Source: Thalassotalea_E sp964620605 (GTDB taxonomy: Bacteria; Pseudomonadota; Gammaproteobacteria; Enterobacterales; Alteromonadaceae). From it: a DNA stretch of 31,231 bases. The translations under genes and the position numbers were made by a program. Each line of letters begins with the position of its first letter. Position 1 is the stretch's first letter. Positions 7,641 to 16,344 of the stretch are shown here, one piece after another. The stretch lies in the NCBI GenBank assembly GCA_964620605.1, contig CAZUHQ010000037.1, positions 1 through 31,231 of the forward strand, read 5' to 3'. Below the pieces are notes generated by a model. That model saw only the letters and a program-made list of their open reading frames with translations, did no database searches and had not been told where the DNA came from.

Positions 7641-7856
7641 TTAGCCAGAGCAGCAATTTTGCCCTTCCTGAATAGGAGGACACTTAACTGTTCCGAACGA
7701 ACAATAAACACAGCAGTCACCCTTTAAAGGCTTTAACAAAACTTTGCACGATTCACATTCATAATACCACTGACAAGCGTTTGTCGGCATTTCTTCTATT
7801 TTACTATGCCCACATTCAGGACATGTAATAGTCGATTTAAGCTCTATATTTTGCAT
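7641..7856 (-). CDS. GDCC-type cysteine-rich protein of the mer cluster
   Basis: 71-residue protein packed with metal-ligand cysteines: CPEC at 12-15, Cys28, CESC at 34-37, then GDCCVYCSFGTVKCPPIQ at 47-63 and a C-terminal NCCSG. Small GDCCxxCS-type proteins are known companions of merC/merT genes in Gram-negative mercury clusters. I start it at ATG 7856, with AGGGAA about 6 bases upstream, inside the end of merC (13-base overlap), rather than at the ORF start at 7943. Likely role: cytoplasmic Hg(II) binding or hand-over (inference). It is expressed from the merC promoter. Confidence 0.8.
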   Translation of the reverse strand: MQNIELKSTITCPECGHSKIEEMPTNACQWYYECESCKVLLKPLKGDCCVYCSFGTVKCPPIQEGQNCCSG

Positions 7857-8233
7857 GTTTGTTCCCTTACAGGTTTGACGATATCTAACACAGACATAAC
7901 GACCATTAAACAAATACCAAAGTAAAAGAGGTATGTGCTCCAATCATATTGCCAAAGAGGATAAAGCGTTAATAGCACTACTACAGACCCTAAAATGCTG
8001 AAGACAGCTCTAGTATGGCTTTTATTTTTGTGCCAGTTGTATAAGTTTACCAATAGTGCCAACGATGCAAAAATAGGTAAAAGCGTATTTACAGCTAATC
8101 CCTCAAAGTGAGAAAGAAAACCTAACCCCAACGCTGATGCTAATGAACCGAGTGCAGGGAAACACCCTGTACAACTAAGTGCTGCAAGCCAAACCCCGCC
8201 TGAGCCAACTTTATCTAAAATTTTATTTATCAT
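7844..8233 (-). CDS. merC: MerC-family mercury transport protein
   Basis: 129-residue inner-membrane protein with four hydrophobic helices. It matches MerC: CTGCFPALGSLASALGLGFLSHFEG near residues 21-45 parallels the MerC hallmark region, including the Cys pair (Cys21, Cys24) and the GLGFLS-EG turn. MerC moves Hg(II) across the inner membrane, normally toward the MerA reductase. Here the only downstream gene is the GDCC protein, overlapping by 13 bases. Transcription should start at the MerR-type promoter at 8263-8294, directly after merR. Its own Shine-Dalgarno sequence is weak. Confidence 0.87.
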   Translation of the reverse strand: MINKILDKVGSGGVWLAALSCTGCFPALGSLASALGLGFLSHFEGLAVNTLLPIFASLALLVNLYNWHKNKSHTRAVFSILGSVVVLLTLYPLWQYDWSTYLFYFGICLMVVMSVLDIVKPVREQTCKI

Positions 8234-8262
8234 TTGAAAGTCTATTGGTTGATATTACCAGC

Positions 8263-8294
8263 ACTTTAAACTCCGTATATAAGTACGGAGTCAA
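8263..8294 (-). promoter_or_regulatory. MerR-type promoter/operator for merC
   Basis: On the minus strand: -35 TTGACT (8294-8289), a 19-base spacer and -10 TTAAAG (8269-8264; TAAAGT one base on is an alternative). The spacer carries the dyad ACTCCGTA-CTTATA-TACGGAGT, nearly the Tn501/Tn21 mer operator (CCGTAC..GTACGG). Over-long 19-base spacers are the hallmark of MerR-activated promoters. The -35 abuts the merR stop codon (8295-8297). Confidence 0.9.
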
Positions 8295-8672
8295 TCATTT
8301 TAATGAATCAATTATGGGGCAATGTGTTGGATCTTCGTTTTGCATACAGGTATTTGTCATATCCACAATTACTTTCTCTAAACGTTGAAGGTCATTAATT
8401 TTGTCTCGAATGATTGCTAACTTTTGTCGGCTTAATAGCTCAACTTGAGCGCAGTTGCTGTCCATAGACATTAGCGATTTTATTTCTCTTAACGTAAAGC
8501 CGAGCGCTTTGGCTTTTGTGATAAACCTAAGTTGTCCTGCTATTGTTTCGTCATATTGTCTATAACCAGATATTGGTTTTTCAGGTTGTGTAATCAGCCC
8601 TTCTCGTTCATAAAAACGAATGGTTTCTACATTTAAATTTAATGATTGTGCTAATTTGCCAATGGTTTTCAT
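8295..8672 (-). CDS. merR: Hg(II)-responsive MerR regulator
   Basis: 125-residue MerR-family activator/repressor. The N-terminal winged helix reads IGKLAQSLNLNVETIRFYEREGLI, followed by a dimerisation helix. The three mercury ligands are Cys74, Cys109 and Cys118; their spacing (35 and 9) equals that of Tn501 MerR Cys82, Cys117 and Cys126, and the C-terminal CMQNEDPTHCPIIDSLK aligns with the MerR CHARRGNVSCPLIASLQ tail. Hg(II) specificity is therefore well supported. Unlike Tn21, merR is co-directional with, not divergent from, the transport gene. It lies 42 bases after the CadR-like gene and may share its transcript. Confidence 0.92.
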   Translation of the reverse strand: MKTIGKLAQSLNLNVETIRFYEREGLITQPEKPISGYRQYDETIAGQLRFITKAKALGFTLREIKSLMSMDSNCAQVELLSRQKLAIIRDKINDLQRLEKVIVDMTNTCMQNEDPTHCPIIDSLK

Positions 8673-8714
8673 TATTGCCTTTGTGAATACTAATAATCTA
8701 AAGTTATATTTAGT

Positions 8715-9104
8715 TTAACTATCCAATGTTTTAATGATCCCGCAGGCTTCAATTGTATTATCTGACCCACAAGCACTTGCCATCTGTTGTAATTCAGCTT
8801 TAAGCGCCCTTAATTCTTTCATGCGTTTATTCACTAGTGCAAGTTGCTGATCAATTAATGCGTTAACGCTAGAGCAGCTTTCTTCGGGGGTATTTTTTAG
8901 TTCGATAAGACGTTTAATATCATTGAGTGATATATCTAGGCTGCGACAATGTTTTACGAATTCCAATTGTTTTAGTGCTTTACTATCATACAGCCTGAAA
9001 TTACCTTCTGAACGGTTTGGATTTAACAGCAATCCTTCTCTTTCATAATATCTAATTGTCTGTATTGAACAGCCTGATTTTTTTGAGAACTCACCTATTT
9101 TCAT
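8715..9104 (-). CDS. cadR: Cd(II)/Pb(II)-responsive MerR-family regulator (CadR/PbrR type)
   Basis: 129-residue MerR-family protein starting at ATG 9104 (MKIGEFSKKSGCSIQTIRYY); the frame continues upstream but would run through the operator, so I reject the longer start. The metal ligands are Cys77, Cys112 and Cys121, matching the CadR/PbrR arrangement, and the ESCSSVNALIDQQLALVNKR region is typical of that clade (dxCxxVNxLld). It should respond to Cd(II), Pb(II) or Zn(II). It is divergent from the transglutaminase-CDF operon across a perfect 19-base-spacer promoter, and a near-identical site precedes the left RND operon, so both are probable targets. Confidence 0.88.
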   Translation of the reverse strand: MKIGEFSKKSGCSIQTIRYYEREGLLLNPNRSEGNFRLYDSKALKQLEFVKHCRSLDISLNDIKRLIELKNTPEESCSSVNALIDQQLALVNKRMKELRALKAELQQMASACGSDNTIEACGIIKTLDS

Positions 9105-9121
9105 AAAATCCCCTAACAAAC

Positions 9122-9152
9122 TTGAATCTATAGTTACTATAGGTTTTATAAT
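9122..9152 (+). promoter_or_regulatory. CadR-type promoter/operator for the transglutaminase-CDF operon
   Basis: -35 TTGAAT (9122-9127), exactly 19 bases, -10 TATAAT (9147-9152). The spacer carries CTATAG-TTA-CTATAG, the dyad class recognised by CadR/PbrR/ZntR-type proteins. The cadR gene begins 18 bases to the left on the other strand, so autoregulation is likely. Confidence 0.9.
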
Positions 9153-9181
9153 GGTAATATACAAGTTAACCGGAGAGTAAA

Positions 9182-9913
9182 ATGGCAGAGAAATATTTAA
9201 ATAATACGAATATTGTTAATTTTGAACACAAAGAAATCCAATCTCTTATTAATCAACGAGGGTGGAAAAATTTGGACGATTTCAACAAAATTGGTGCCGC
9301 TTATCAGTTTGTAAAAGATGAGATTTTCTTTGGGTATAATGAAAGCGATGATATTACAGCAAGCGATGTGCTAGCAGATGGTTATGGGCAATGTAATACT
9401 AAGGGTAACCTGTTAATGGCGCTATTGCGTGGACTAGGTATCCAGTGTCGTTTCCATGGTTTTACCATTGATCAGCAATTACAAAAAGGTGCTATACCTA
9501 GCTATGTATTTTGGTTAGCACCTAAATATATTATCCATAGTTGGGTTGAAGTTTACTTTGAAGGGCGTTGGATAAATCTAGAAGGTTTCATACTAGATGA
9601 GCAATACTTAACCTCACTACAGCAGAAATTTAACCAAGAAAAAGATGATTTTTGTGGTTATGGAGTTGCAACAAATTGCTTTTCTTCACCTGATACGGAT
9701 TGGCGTGGAGAGGATACCTATATTCAAAAAGAAGGTATTCATGACGACTTTGGGCTTTATGATTCCCCTGATGAATTTTACCTTGAAAAAGGCACAAATT
9801 TATCAGGAGTAAAACGTTGGTTGTATCAACGCGTGATCCGTCATTTGATTAATATGAATGTATCAAAAATTAGAAATACAAAAGCACTGGGGGTACAAAA
9901 TGCACAACCATAG
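9182..9913 (+). CDS. Transglutaminase-like (papain-fold) protein in a metal-export operon
   Basis: 243-residue soluble protein with a transglutaminase-like core. The Cys motif DGYGQCNTKGNLLMALLRGLGI carries the candidate nucleophile Cys71, the His motif IIHSWVEVYFEGRW carries His119, and the third position falls in WINLEG, where Asn132/Glu134 stand in place of the usual Asp. No signal peptide. A cysteine-containing later stretch (DDFCGYGVATNCF) could bind metal. A GGAGAG Shine-Dalgarno sequence precedes ATG 9182. It is the first gene after the CadR-type promoter and its 3' end overlaps the CDF gene by 14 bases, so the two are translationally linked. The substrate, and whether it is an active peptidase, are unknown; function in metal tolerance is inferred from position only. 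Confidence 0.75.
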   Translation: MAEKYLNNTNIVNFEHKEIQSLINQRGWKNLDDFNKIGAAYQFVKDEIFFGYNESDDITASDVLADGYGQCNTKGNLLMALLRGLGIQCRFHGFTIDQQLQKGAIPSYVFWLAPKYIIHSWVEVYFEGRWINLEGFILDEQYLTSLQQKFNQEKDDFCGYGVATNCFSSPDTDWRGEDTYIQKEGIHDDFGLYDSPDEFYLEKGTNLSGVKRWLYQRVIRHLINMNVSKIRNTKALGVQNAQP

Positions 9914-10787
9914 TCACAGTCATCAGCATGGTAAAGACGACCGGATTGGTTGGGCATTTTTCCTTAATGTGATATTTACTATTATCGAATTTATAGGTGG
10001 TTGGCTCACCAACAGTACGGCGATAATGGCAGATGCAGTTCACGATCTTGGTGATAGTCTTTCAATAGGTTTTGCGTGGATTTTAAGTCGTTTTTCAGAT
10101 AAAGAAGCATCAGATAGGTTTAGTTATGGTTATCGTAGACTTACACTATTTGGTGCTTTGGTAAATAGTATTGTTTTGATTATTGGTTCTATTTGGGTTT
10201 TATTTGAAGCCATACCAAGGCTGTCCAATCCTGAAATGCCTGTAGTTGAGGGGATGTTGGGGCTAGCCCTACTCGGCGTTGCCGTAAATGGTTATGCTGT
10301 CTTCAAATTAAAAGCGGGTGAAACCTTAAATGAAAAAGTGCTGACATGGCACCTACTTGAAGATGTACTTGGTTGGGTTGCCGTTCTTATAGTCTCTATT
10401 GTACTGCTGTTCGTTGAACTGCCGATATTAGATCCTCTACTATCGATTGGCTTCACATTATTTATCTTATTTAATGTTTTCAGAAACCTGAAATCAACAC
10501 TCGTCTTGTTTCTTCAAGCCGCACCCGATAAAGAAACTCAAGAGCGTATTAAGCAATCATTAATTGAATTTCCTGAAGTTAATGGTATTCACCATATTCA
10601 CTTTTGGTCATTGGATGGTGAAAGTCATGTTCTAACAGCGCATCTTGAGCTGAGTGACAACTTTGAAGTTAAAGAATTAATTAGACTTAAACAAGAAGTT
10701 GCAGCTAAATTATCTTCCTATCACTTATCGCACACGACGATAGAGTTTGAGTTTTTAAATGAAAATTGTAGAGATGAAGCTCAGTAA
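9900..10787 (+). CDS. CDF-family Zn/Cd exporter (CzcD-like)
   Basis: 295-residue cation diffusion facilitator with six transmembrane helices. Its metal site is formed by His48 and Asp52 in helix 2 (DAVHDLGDS) and His151 and Asp155 in helix 5 (WHLLEDVLG), a His/Asp set fitting Zn(II)/Cd(II). The N-terminus is His-rich (MHNHSHSHQHGKDD) and a cytoplasmic ferredoxin-like domain follows helix 6 (VNGIHHIHFWSLDGESHVLTAH, typical CDF C-domain). I start at ATG 9900, behind GGGGGT, rather than at ATG 9858 inside the transglutaminase gene. Exports metal from cytoplasm to periplasm in exchange for protons. Second gene of the CadR-controlled operon. Confidence 0.92.
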   Translation: MHNHSHSHQHGKDDRIGWAFFLNVIFTIIEFIGGWLTNSTAIMADAVHDLGDSLSIGFAWILSRFSDKEASDRFSYGYRRLTLFGALVNSIVLIIGSIWVLFEAIPRLSNPEMPVVEGMLGLALLGVAVNGYAVFKLKAGETLNEKVLTWHLLEDVLGWVAVLIVSIVLLFVELPILDPLLSIGFTLFILFNVFRNLKSTLVLFLQAAPDKETQERIKQSLIEFPEVNGIHHIHFWSLDGESHVLTAHLELSDNFEVKELIRLKQEVAAKLSSYHLSHTTIEFEFLNENCRDEAQ

Positions 10788-10819
10788 GCTTTATCAACCA
10801 AATGTTAGGCATAAAAGAT

Positions 10820-10867
10820 AAAAAGCAGCCTAATTAGGCATAACCTATTAATTAAGCAGCTTTTTTT
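10820..10867. terminator. Bidirectional terminator between convergent CDF and czcA genes
   Basis: A long imperfect stem (AAAAAGC-AGCCTAATTAGG with its partner ending GCAGCTTTTTTT; two mismatches in the first 17 pairs) flanked by a T run on each strand. It lies between a plus-strand and a minus-strand stop codon. Confidence 0.65.
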
Positions 10868-10871
10868 GATT

Positions 10872-13800
10872 TTAAATTTCGTTGGATTGTTGTTTGCTAC
10901 TCTCAGAGCCATGCGCCCATTGATATAAAATAGGCAATACAAACAAAGTTAAAATTGTAGAAGATATAATACCGCCGATAACAACTGTTGCTAGTGGTCG
11001 TTGTACTTCTGCACCAATTCCAGTGTTTAACGCCATTGGAATAAAACCTAAACTAGCAACCAGTGCCGTCATTAAAATAGGTCTTAAACGAATGATGGCA
11101 CCTTCAATGATCGCTGCGTAAAGATCGCCTTTTTCATGCCAAAGGTCTCGAATAAAAGCCAACATAACCAAGCCATTTAATACGGCAACACCTGACAATG
11201 CTATGAAGCCGACACCTGCCGAAATTGATAAGGGCATGTCTCTTAAATAAAGAGAAAATACGCCCCCAGTCAATGCTAGAGGTACGCCGCTGAAAATGAT
11301 TAATGCATCTTTTAATGAACCAAATGCAATAACCAAAATACCTAAAATAACAACTAATGTGATCGGCACAACTAAGCTTAATCTTTTACTCGCTGACTCT
11401 AGTTGTTCAAACGTTCCGCCATAATCAAGCCAGTATCCTGCTGGGATTTCTCCTTCCTGATTAATTTTAGCTTTCACTTCTTTTACAAAACCGCCTAAAT
11501 CTCTACCACGGACATTGACGGTAACTACAACTCTTCTTTTTCCGTTCTCACGGCTAATTTGAGCAGGTAAAGACTCTGATTTAAGCTCTGCAACTTCTTC
11601 AAGTGGCACATAATTACCATTCTCAAGTGGAAGCGGCAGATGCTTCAAGCCATCGATATCCGTTCTTATTTGCTCTGGTAAACGAACAACTAACTCAAAC
11701 CGTCTGTCACCTTCATAAATGATCCCCGCAGATTCACCACCAATTGCAGTGGCAACCCAGTCTTGCAATTCGGTAACGTTTAATCCAAACCTACCAAGCG
11801 CTTCGCGTTTAGGGATTACCGATAAAGATGGAACACCTGTGACTTGTTCCATTCTGGCATCTGCTGCACCATCCACGGTTTTCACAATATTTAGAATATC
11901 TTTTGCGGTAAGTAATAACCGATCCAAATCATCGCCAAATATTTTGATGCCCACATCAGCTCTAACGCCAGAAATCAATTCATTGAAACGCATTTGAATA
12001 GGCTGAGTGAATTCATAGTTGTTGCCCGGAATGTTTTTCAGTACCTTTTCCATTTCTTCAACTAATTCACTCTTCGGCTTTGAAGGTTCATTCCAATCTT
12101 TACGTGGTTTTAAAATAACAAAGATATCAGCAATACTCGGTGGCATTGGGTCGGTTGCTACTTCTGGTGTGCCGATGCGTGAAAATACTTTATCAACCTC
12201 AGGAAATGCTTTAATACGTTGTTCAAGTACTTCTTGCATTTCTACTGATTGCTCTAAGCCAGTTGATGGAATTCTTAACGCCTGTAGCGCAATATCACCT
12301 TCATTTAATTGTGGAACAAATTCTGTCCCAAGCGTAGTTGCTAACCAAAGGCTATACCCCATTAATAGCATTGAAAATGAAACAATAATCCAACGAAATT
12401 TCATTGCCATAATTAGCAATGGTTTATAAATAGTCTTGGTTGAACGAATAACTACACTTTCTTTTTCGCTGATTTTACCTTTCATAAACACAGCTACAGC
12501 AGCAGGAACCAGTGTAACTGAAAGGATCATGGCTGATATTAACGCCATAACGACAGTTGCCGCCATAGGGTGGAACATTTTCCCTTCAACGCCAGTTAGC
12601 GTGAAAATGGGTATGTAAACAACTGTGATAATTGCAACACCAAACAGGCTTGGACGTATGACTTCTGAAGTGGCTTCAAAAACAGTATTTAGTCGTTCCC
12701 TTAAGTCTTGCCTATGACCATTGTGTTGTGCCTGTGCTAATCGACGAACAGAGTTTTCAACGATGATGACAGCGCCGTCCACTATCAAACCAAAGTCCAA
12801 TGCGCCAAGACTCATTAAATTGGCAGATACTCCTGCTTGTACCATACCTGTGATTGTCATTAACATTGATAGTGGTATTACGGCGGCTGTTATTAATGCG
12901 GCGCGTAAATTTCCAAGCAATAAGAAAAGTACGACGATAACTAATAGCGCACCTTCAACGAGGTTTTTAGTAACTGTTGCAATCGCTTTATCTACTAACG
13001 TTGTTCTGTCGTAAACAGGCTCTGCGGTAATGCCCTTTGGCAGAGATTTTTGTATTTCGCTGAGCTTCTGTTCCACTTCTAAGGCAACGGTGCGAGAATT
13101 CTCACCAATCAGCATCATGGTTGTACCAAGCACTGTCTCAATGCCATTACGAGTAGCAGCCCCTGTTCTAAGCTCTTTTCCTATAGCAACATTGGCAACA
13201 TCACTTATTTTTACAGGAATACCATCGTTCTTTTTGATGATGACATTGAGGATCTCATCTATTGTCGCAAGTTGCCCAATGGAGCGCACTAACACTTGTT
13301 GTCCGTTTTGCTCGATATAACCCGCGCCACGGTTATCATTATTTTTACGTAATGCATCAGATATTTCTTCAAAGCTCACACGATGAAAAAGTAATTTTTC
13401 AGGTTTCGGTGTTATGTGATACTGCTTGTTGTAGCCGCCGATGCTGTTGACCTCAATGACGCCTTTAACTTGAGCCAATTGCGGTTTAATGATCCAGTCT
13501 TGAATTTCCCTCAGGGCAATAGCGGTGTAAGGCTCTCCATTAGGCATTTTAGCGTCAGGAGAAGCTTGTACGGTATACATAAATATTTCGCCAAGCCCTG
13601 TGGAAATAGGACCCATTTCTGGCTCTAAGCCAGAGGGAATAACGCCTTTTATCGCAGCTAGTCTGGCATTGATTAAGTTGCGTGCGAAATAAATATCTGT
13701 TCCCTCTTCAAAAATAACGGTTACTTGGGATAAACCATACCTTGACAGGGAACGGGTGTGAGACAGCTTTGGCAATCCGGCTAAGGCGGTTTCTACAGGA

Positions 13801-14000
13801 AACGTTACCCTTTGCTCAGCTTCCAAAGGTGAATAACCGGGGGCAGAAGTGTTTATTTGTACCTGCACGTTTGTTATATCTGGAACAGCATCAATGGGAA
13901 GTTTTTGATAACTCCACATGCCAACGCCGATGATTACCATCAGCAAGCTTAATACTAAATAGCGCCTATTTATTGCTAGACGCAAAATTGATTCAATCAT
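10872..14000 (-). CDS. czcA: CzcA-type heavy-metal RND efflux pump (HME1-like)
   Basis: 1042-residue inner-membrane proton/metal antiporter, full length for CzcA/CusA. Transmembrane helix 4 reads LGALDFGLIVDGAVIIVEN; by position the acidic residues are Asp402, Asp408 and Glu415, the same numbers as in CzcA of Cupriavidus, placing it with divalent-metal (Zn/Co/Cd) pumps rather than Cu/Ag pumps. Two periplasmic porter halves and the helix blocks expected for an RND duplication are present (N-terminal LPIDAVPDITNVQVQINT; later GTEFVPQLNEGDIALQ). AGGAGA precedes ATG 14000. It is the last gene of the minus-strand operon and starts 10 bases after the adaptor stop. Confidence 0.95.
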   Translation of the reverse strand: MIESILRLAINRRYLVLSLLMVIIGVGMWSYQKLPIDAVPDITNVQVQINTSAPGYSPLEAEQRVTFPVETALAGLPKLSHTRSLSRYGLSQVTVIFEEGTDIYFARNLINARLAAIKGVIPSGLEPEMGPISTGLGEIFMYTVQASPDAKMPNGEPYTAIALREIQDWIIKPQLAQVKGVIEVNSIGGYNKQYHITPKPEKLLFHRVSFEEISDALRKNNDNRGAGYIEQNGQQVLVRSIGQLATIDEILNVIIKKNDGIPVKISDVANVAIGKELRTGAATRNGIETVLGTTMMLIGENSRTVALEVEQKLSEIQKSLPKGITAEPVYDRTTLVDKAIATVTKNLVEGALLVIVVLFLLLGNLRAALITAAVIPLSMLMTITGMVQAGVSANLMSLGALDFGLIVDGAVIIVENSVRRLAQAQHNGHRQDLRERLNTVFEATSEVIRPSLFGVAIITVVYIPIFTLTGVEGKMFHPMAATVVMALISAMILSVTLVPAAVAVFMKGKISEKESVVIRSTKTIYKPLLIMAMKFRWIIVSFSMLLMGYSLWLATTLGTEFVPQLNEGDIALQALRIPSTGLEQSVEMQEVLEQRIKAFPEVDKVFSRIGTPEVATDPMPPSIADIFVILKPRKDWNEPSKPKSELVEEMEKVLKNIPGNNYEFTQPIQMRFNELISGVRADVGIKIFGDDLDRLLLTAKDILNIVKTVDGAADARMEQVTGVPSLSVIPKREALGRFGLNVTELQDWVATAIGGESAGIIYEGDRRFELVVRLPEQIRTDIDGLKHLPLPLENGNYVPLEEVAELKSESLPAQISRENGKRRVVVTVNVRGRDLGGFVKEVKAKINQEGEIPAGYWLDYGGTFEQLESASKRLSLVVPITLVVILGILVIAFGSLKDALIIFSGVPLALTGGVFSLYLRDMPLSISAGVGFIALSGVAVLNGLVMLAFIRDLWHEKGDLYAAIIEGAIIRLRPILMTALVASLGFIPMALNTGIGAEVQRPLATVVIGGIISSTILTLFVLPILYQWAHGSESSKQQSNEI

Positions 14001-14010
14001 ATTGCGTCTC

Positions 14011-14907
14011 CTAATCGTCGTCTTCTACTTCAGATTTCAATATATCTGCTTTGATCAGATAACTGTTTTTGCTTACATATTCAGCGTCTTTACTGAGGCC
14101 ATCAATGACCTCGATATAGTTTTTGTCTGAACGACCTAGGACAAGTTGTGCAAACTCGTACTCTTCATCTTCTTTTACAAAGACACCTAATTGTCCACCC
14201 AGTTCTTGTATGGCAACTTTCTCAACTGCTAAATCCACCTCAAATTGGCTTATCTTAACGTTGCCTTTTAACAATTGGCCTGACGTTAGATTTAGCCCAG
14301 TGTTGTTTAATCGTACACGTGCTAAAACATAAGGCTGATCTTTAGCTGGAATTATATTGGTGATGGTTGAGTTGAATGCTTGGTCACCATGCTCAATATC
14401 AACAGACTGACCGACTTTGATTTGATTGTACTGGTTAGTAAAAACCTTAAATTCGGCCCACAAAGTGTCAAAATTGACGATTTCAAACAAGCTGGTGTTT
14501 TGCGTGATACCACCAATATTTCCATTTCGCTGTAAAACGACACCAGAAACAGGAGACGTTATTTTATAGGTATTTAAGCTTTCGTTAGATTCAATAACAG
14601 CTAATAGCTCGCCTTTTTTTACCTTATCACCAACGGTGGATTTTATTGCCTTTATAACGCCATTATATCTAGCGCCAACTTGGAATAATTGTTCAGCGCC
14701 TATCGTCGTAGAGCCATATACAGGGATAGTTTGGTTCAATGTTTTTGAAGCTAAATAGGCTGTTTCAACACCAAGCCTTTTTGCCATGTTATTGTTAATT
14801 TTGCTAATGCCTTCTTCGCCTTCATGTTCATCTTCACTAGCGAAAGCACTTTGAATGGGTGATAGATGCCCAATAAAAATCAATAGTGCGAGTAAATAGT
14901 TTTTCAT
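14011..14907 (-). CDS. czcB: Periplasmic adaptor (CzcB-like) without an alpha-hairpin
   Basis: 298-residue membrane-fusion protein with a signal peptide (cleavage probably after AFA, near residue 23) and a short acidic/His start (SEDEHEGEEG). The two halves of the lipoyl domain, GVIKAIKSTVGDKVKKGELLAVIES and YKITSPVSGVVLQRNGNIGG, are separated by only a few residues, so the coiled-coil hairpin that normally reaches the outer membrane factor is missing. A beta-barrel and membrane-proximal domain follow (VGQSVDIEHGDQAF; LRSG-like LTSGQLLKGNVKI). This shorter build explains its size against about 400 residues for other adaptors. AGGAA precedes the start. It works with the flanking pump and outer membrane factor. 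Confidence 0.88.
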   Translation of the reverse strand: MKNYLLALLIFIGHLSPIQSAFASEDEHEGEEGISKINNNMAKRLGVETAYLASKTLNQTIPVYGSTTIGAEQLFQVGARYNGVIKAIKSTVGDKVKKGELLAVIESNESLNTYKITSPVSGVVLQRNGNIGGITQNTSLFEIVNFDTLWAEFKVFTNQYNQIKVGQSVDIEHGDQAFNSTITNIIPAKDQPYVLARVRLNNTGLNLTSGQLLKGNVKISQFEVDLAVEKVAIQELGGQLGVFVKEDEEYEFAQLVLGRSDKNYIEVIDGLSKDAEYVSKNSYLIKADILKSEVEDDD

Positions 14908-14978
14908 TTTTAATTCCTAAACGATTCAGTTAATAACTGAATCAATAAATTGTTATTAAACTTAAAGTGATGCTTTTT

Positions 14979-16271
14979 TTAGAGTGACAGCGCTTCGTTT
15001 GTTAGTTTTTCTATCTCTGCGCCATAAATTAGGGCAGCAGATGCCGCATCAATGAGGGTTCGCCGAGCATTTAACAGCTCTTGTCTAGCCGATACATAAT
15101 CAAGATATCCATATCGACCTTTTTGATAGGCGTCTTGAGTATCTTCCAGTGCATCTTCAAGCATTGGGATAACCGACTGCTTTAATGAATTAGCTGTTAA
15201 TATGGCTTGTTTTCTATTGGAGTATGCTCGTAGTAAGTGATTTCTAAACCTCAACTTAGTCGCCTCTTTCTCTATGGCAACTTGGTCACGCTCTGCTAGC
15301 GCACTAGCGATTGCACCAGAATTTCGCTTTTCAGCAAACAAAGGTAAGCTAAAGCCAGCGACCAGTGCCGTATCATTAGCTTCTTGAGAGCGCCTAACAC
15401 CAACAGACCATTTGATATTGGCCGTTGACTCTGTTTTAGCCAACTGTAATTCGGCCTCTTTTAGCCGCTGCTCACTTGCATAAACTTGAATAGCAGGGTT
15501 TTTCTCTAATTTCGCAAAGAGACTACTAAAATCACTATCATTGCCAAACTGAAACAGATCACCTTTTACTTCAGAGAAGGTTACAGAGTTTTCCCCCCAG
15601 TAGGCTGCTAATGAGAGCTTCAAATATTCCAAGCGCTTTTGTTCAGATTGAACGGTTAAATTTGCCTGAGCAATAACCGCTTTTGATCGTTTCACTTCCG
15701 CCTCAGGAGTAGCACCTGCGCGGTTACGCTGAGATACAATCTCTAACGTTTCTTGTGCTAAGCTCAAAGCATTCCCCGCTAGCAAGACTCTTTGTTGGGC
15801 TGCAAGTACTTCCACGTACTTCTCAGTGACTTGAGCCATTAAGTTAAGCGCAGAGACTTCTTTCTCAGCATTGAGTAGTGCTCTTGATTTTGAAACAAGT
15901 CCAATTCGCGCTGAGCGTTTATCTCCCATTTCGATAACCGAAGATAGAGCGACTGTTAATTCAGCACTGTCGAATGCATTAAATTCACCTGAGCCTGCAA
16001 AGTTCTCAGCTTCAACTTCTAGTTCATAAGCGGGATTTAAACTTGCTGTTTGTTCTTGTCCTGTTAATGCCGTTTGCTTGAAATCAAATATTTTAAGTTC
16101 TGGATTTTGTTTAAGCGTCCACTGAATTGCCTCTTGAAGGTTTAACTGCTTTTCAAAGGCATAGACATTAAATGTAAAAAGTGACAAAGCGAGAAACGCG
16201 ATATATTTAAGCCGAGGTGTTACACACCTCAATATTGCTATCTTGCGATGCACACAGGTATTAAGTGCCAT
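14979..16271 (-). CDS. czcC: Outer membrane factor of the left RND system (CzcC/TolC-like)
   Basis: 430-residue TolC-family protein. It starts at ATG 16271 behind AGGAAAG and has a signal peptide with an unusually long, Cys-containing n-region (hydrophobic core about residues 24-38, cleavage probably at VYA-FE). The mature protein begins LNLQEAIQWTLKQNPELKI, the classic outer-membrane-efflux-protein start, and carries two repeats of long coiled-coil helices (VLAAQQRVLLAGNALSLAQETL; later RNAGATPEAEVKRSKAVIAQ and KGRYGYLDYVSARQELLNAR). Forms the trimeric outer-membrane channel. There is no lipobox at the signal cleavage site. Confidence 0.9.
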   Translation of the reverse strand: MALNTCVHRKIAILRCVTPRLKYIAFLALSLFTFNVYAFEKQLNLQEAIQWTLKQNPELKIFDFKQTALTGQEQTASLNPAYELEVEAENFAGSGEFNAFDSAELTVALSSVIEMGDKRSARIGLVSKSRALLNAEKEVSALNLMAQVTEKYVEVLAAQQRVLLAGNALSLAQETLEIVSQRNRAGATPEAEVKRSKAVIAQANLTVQSEQKRLEYLKLSLAAYWGENSVTFSEVKGDLFQFGNDSDFSSLFAKLEKNPAIQVYASEQRLKEAELQLAKTESTANIKWSVGVRRSQEANDTALVAGFSLPLFAEKRNSGAIASALAERDQVAIEKEATKLRFRNHLLRAYSNRKQAILTANSLKQSVIPMLEDALEDTQDAYQKGRYGYLDYVSARQELLNARRTLIDAASAALIYGAEIEKLTNEALSL

Positions 16272-16344
16272 GTATACTTTCCTATAAATTTATATGTGAT
16301 ATTTAGGTCATTAACATTTGACCTTTCTTAATTTTCTATAAAAT

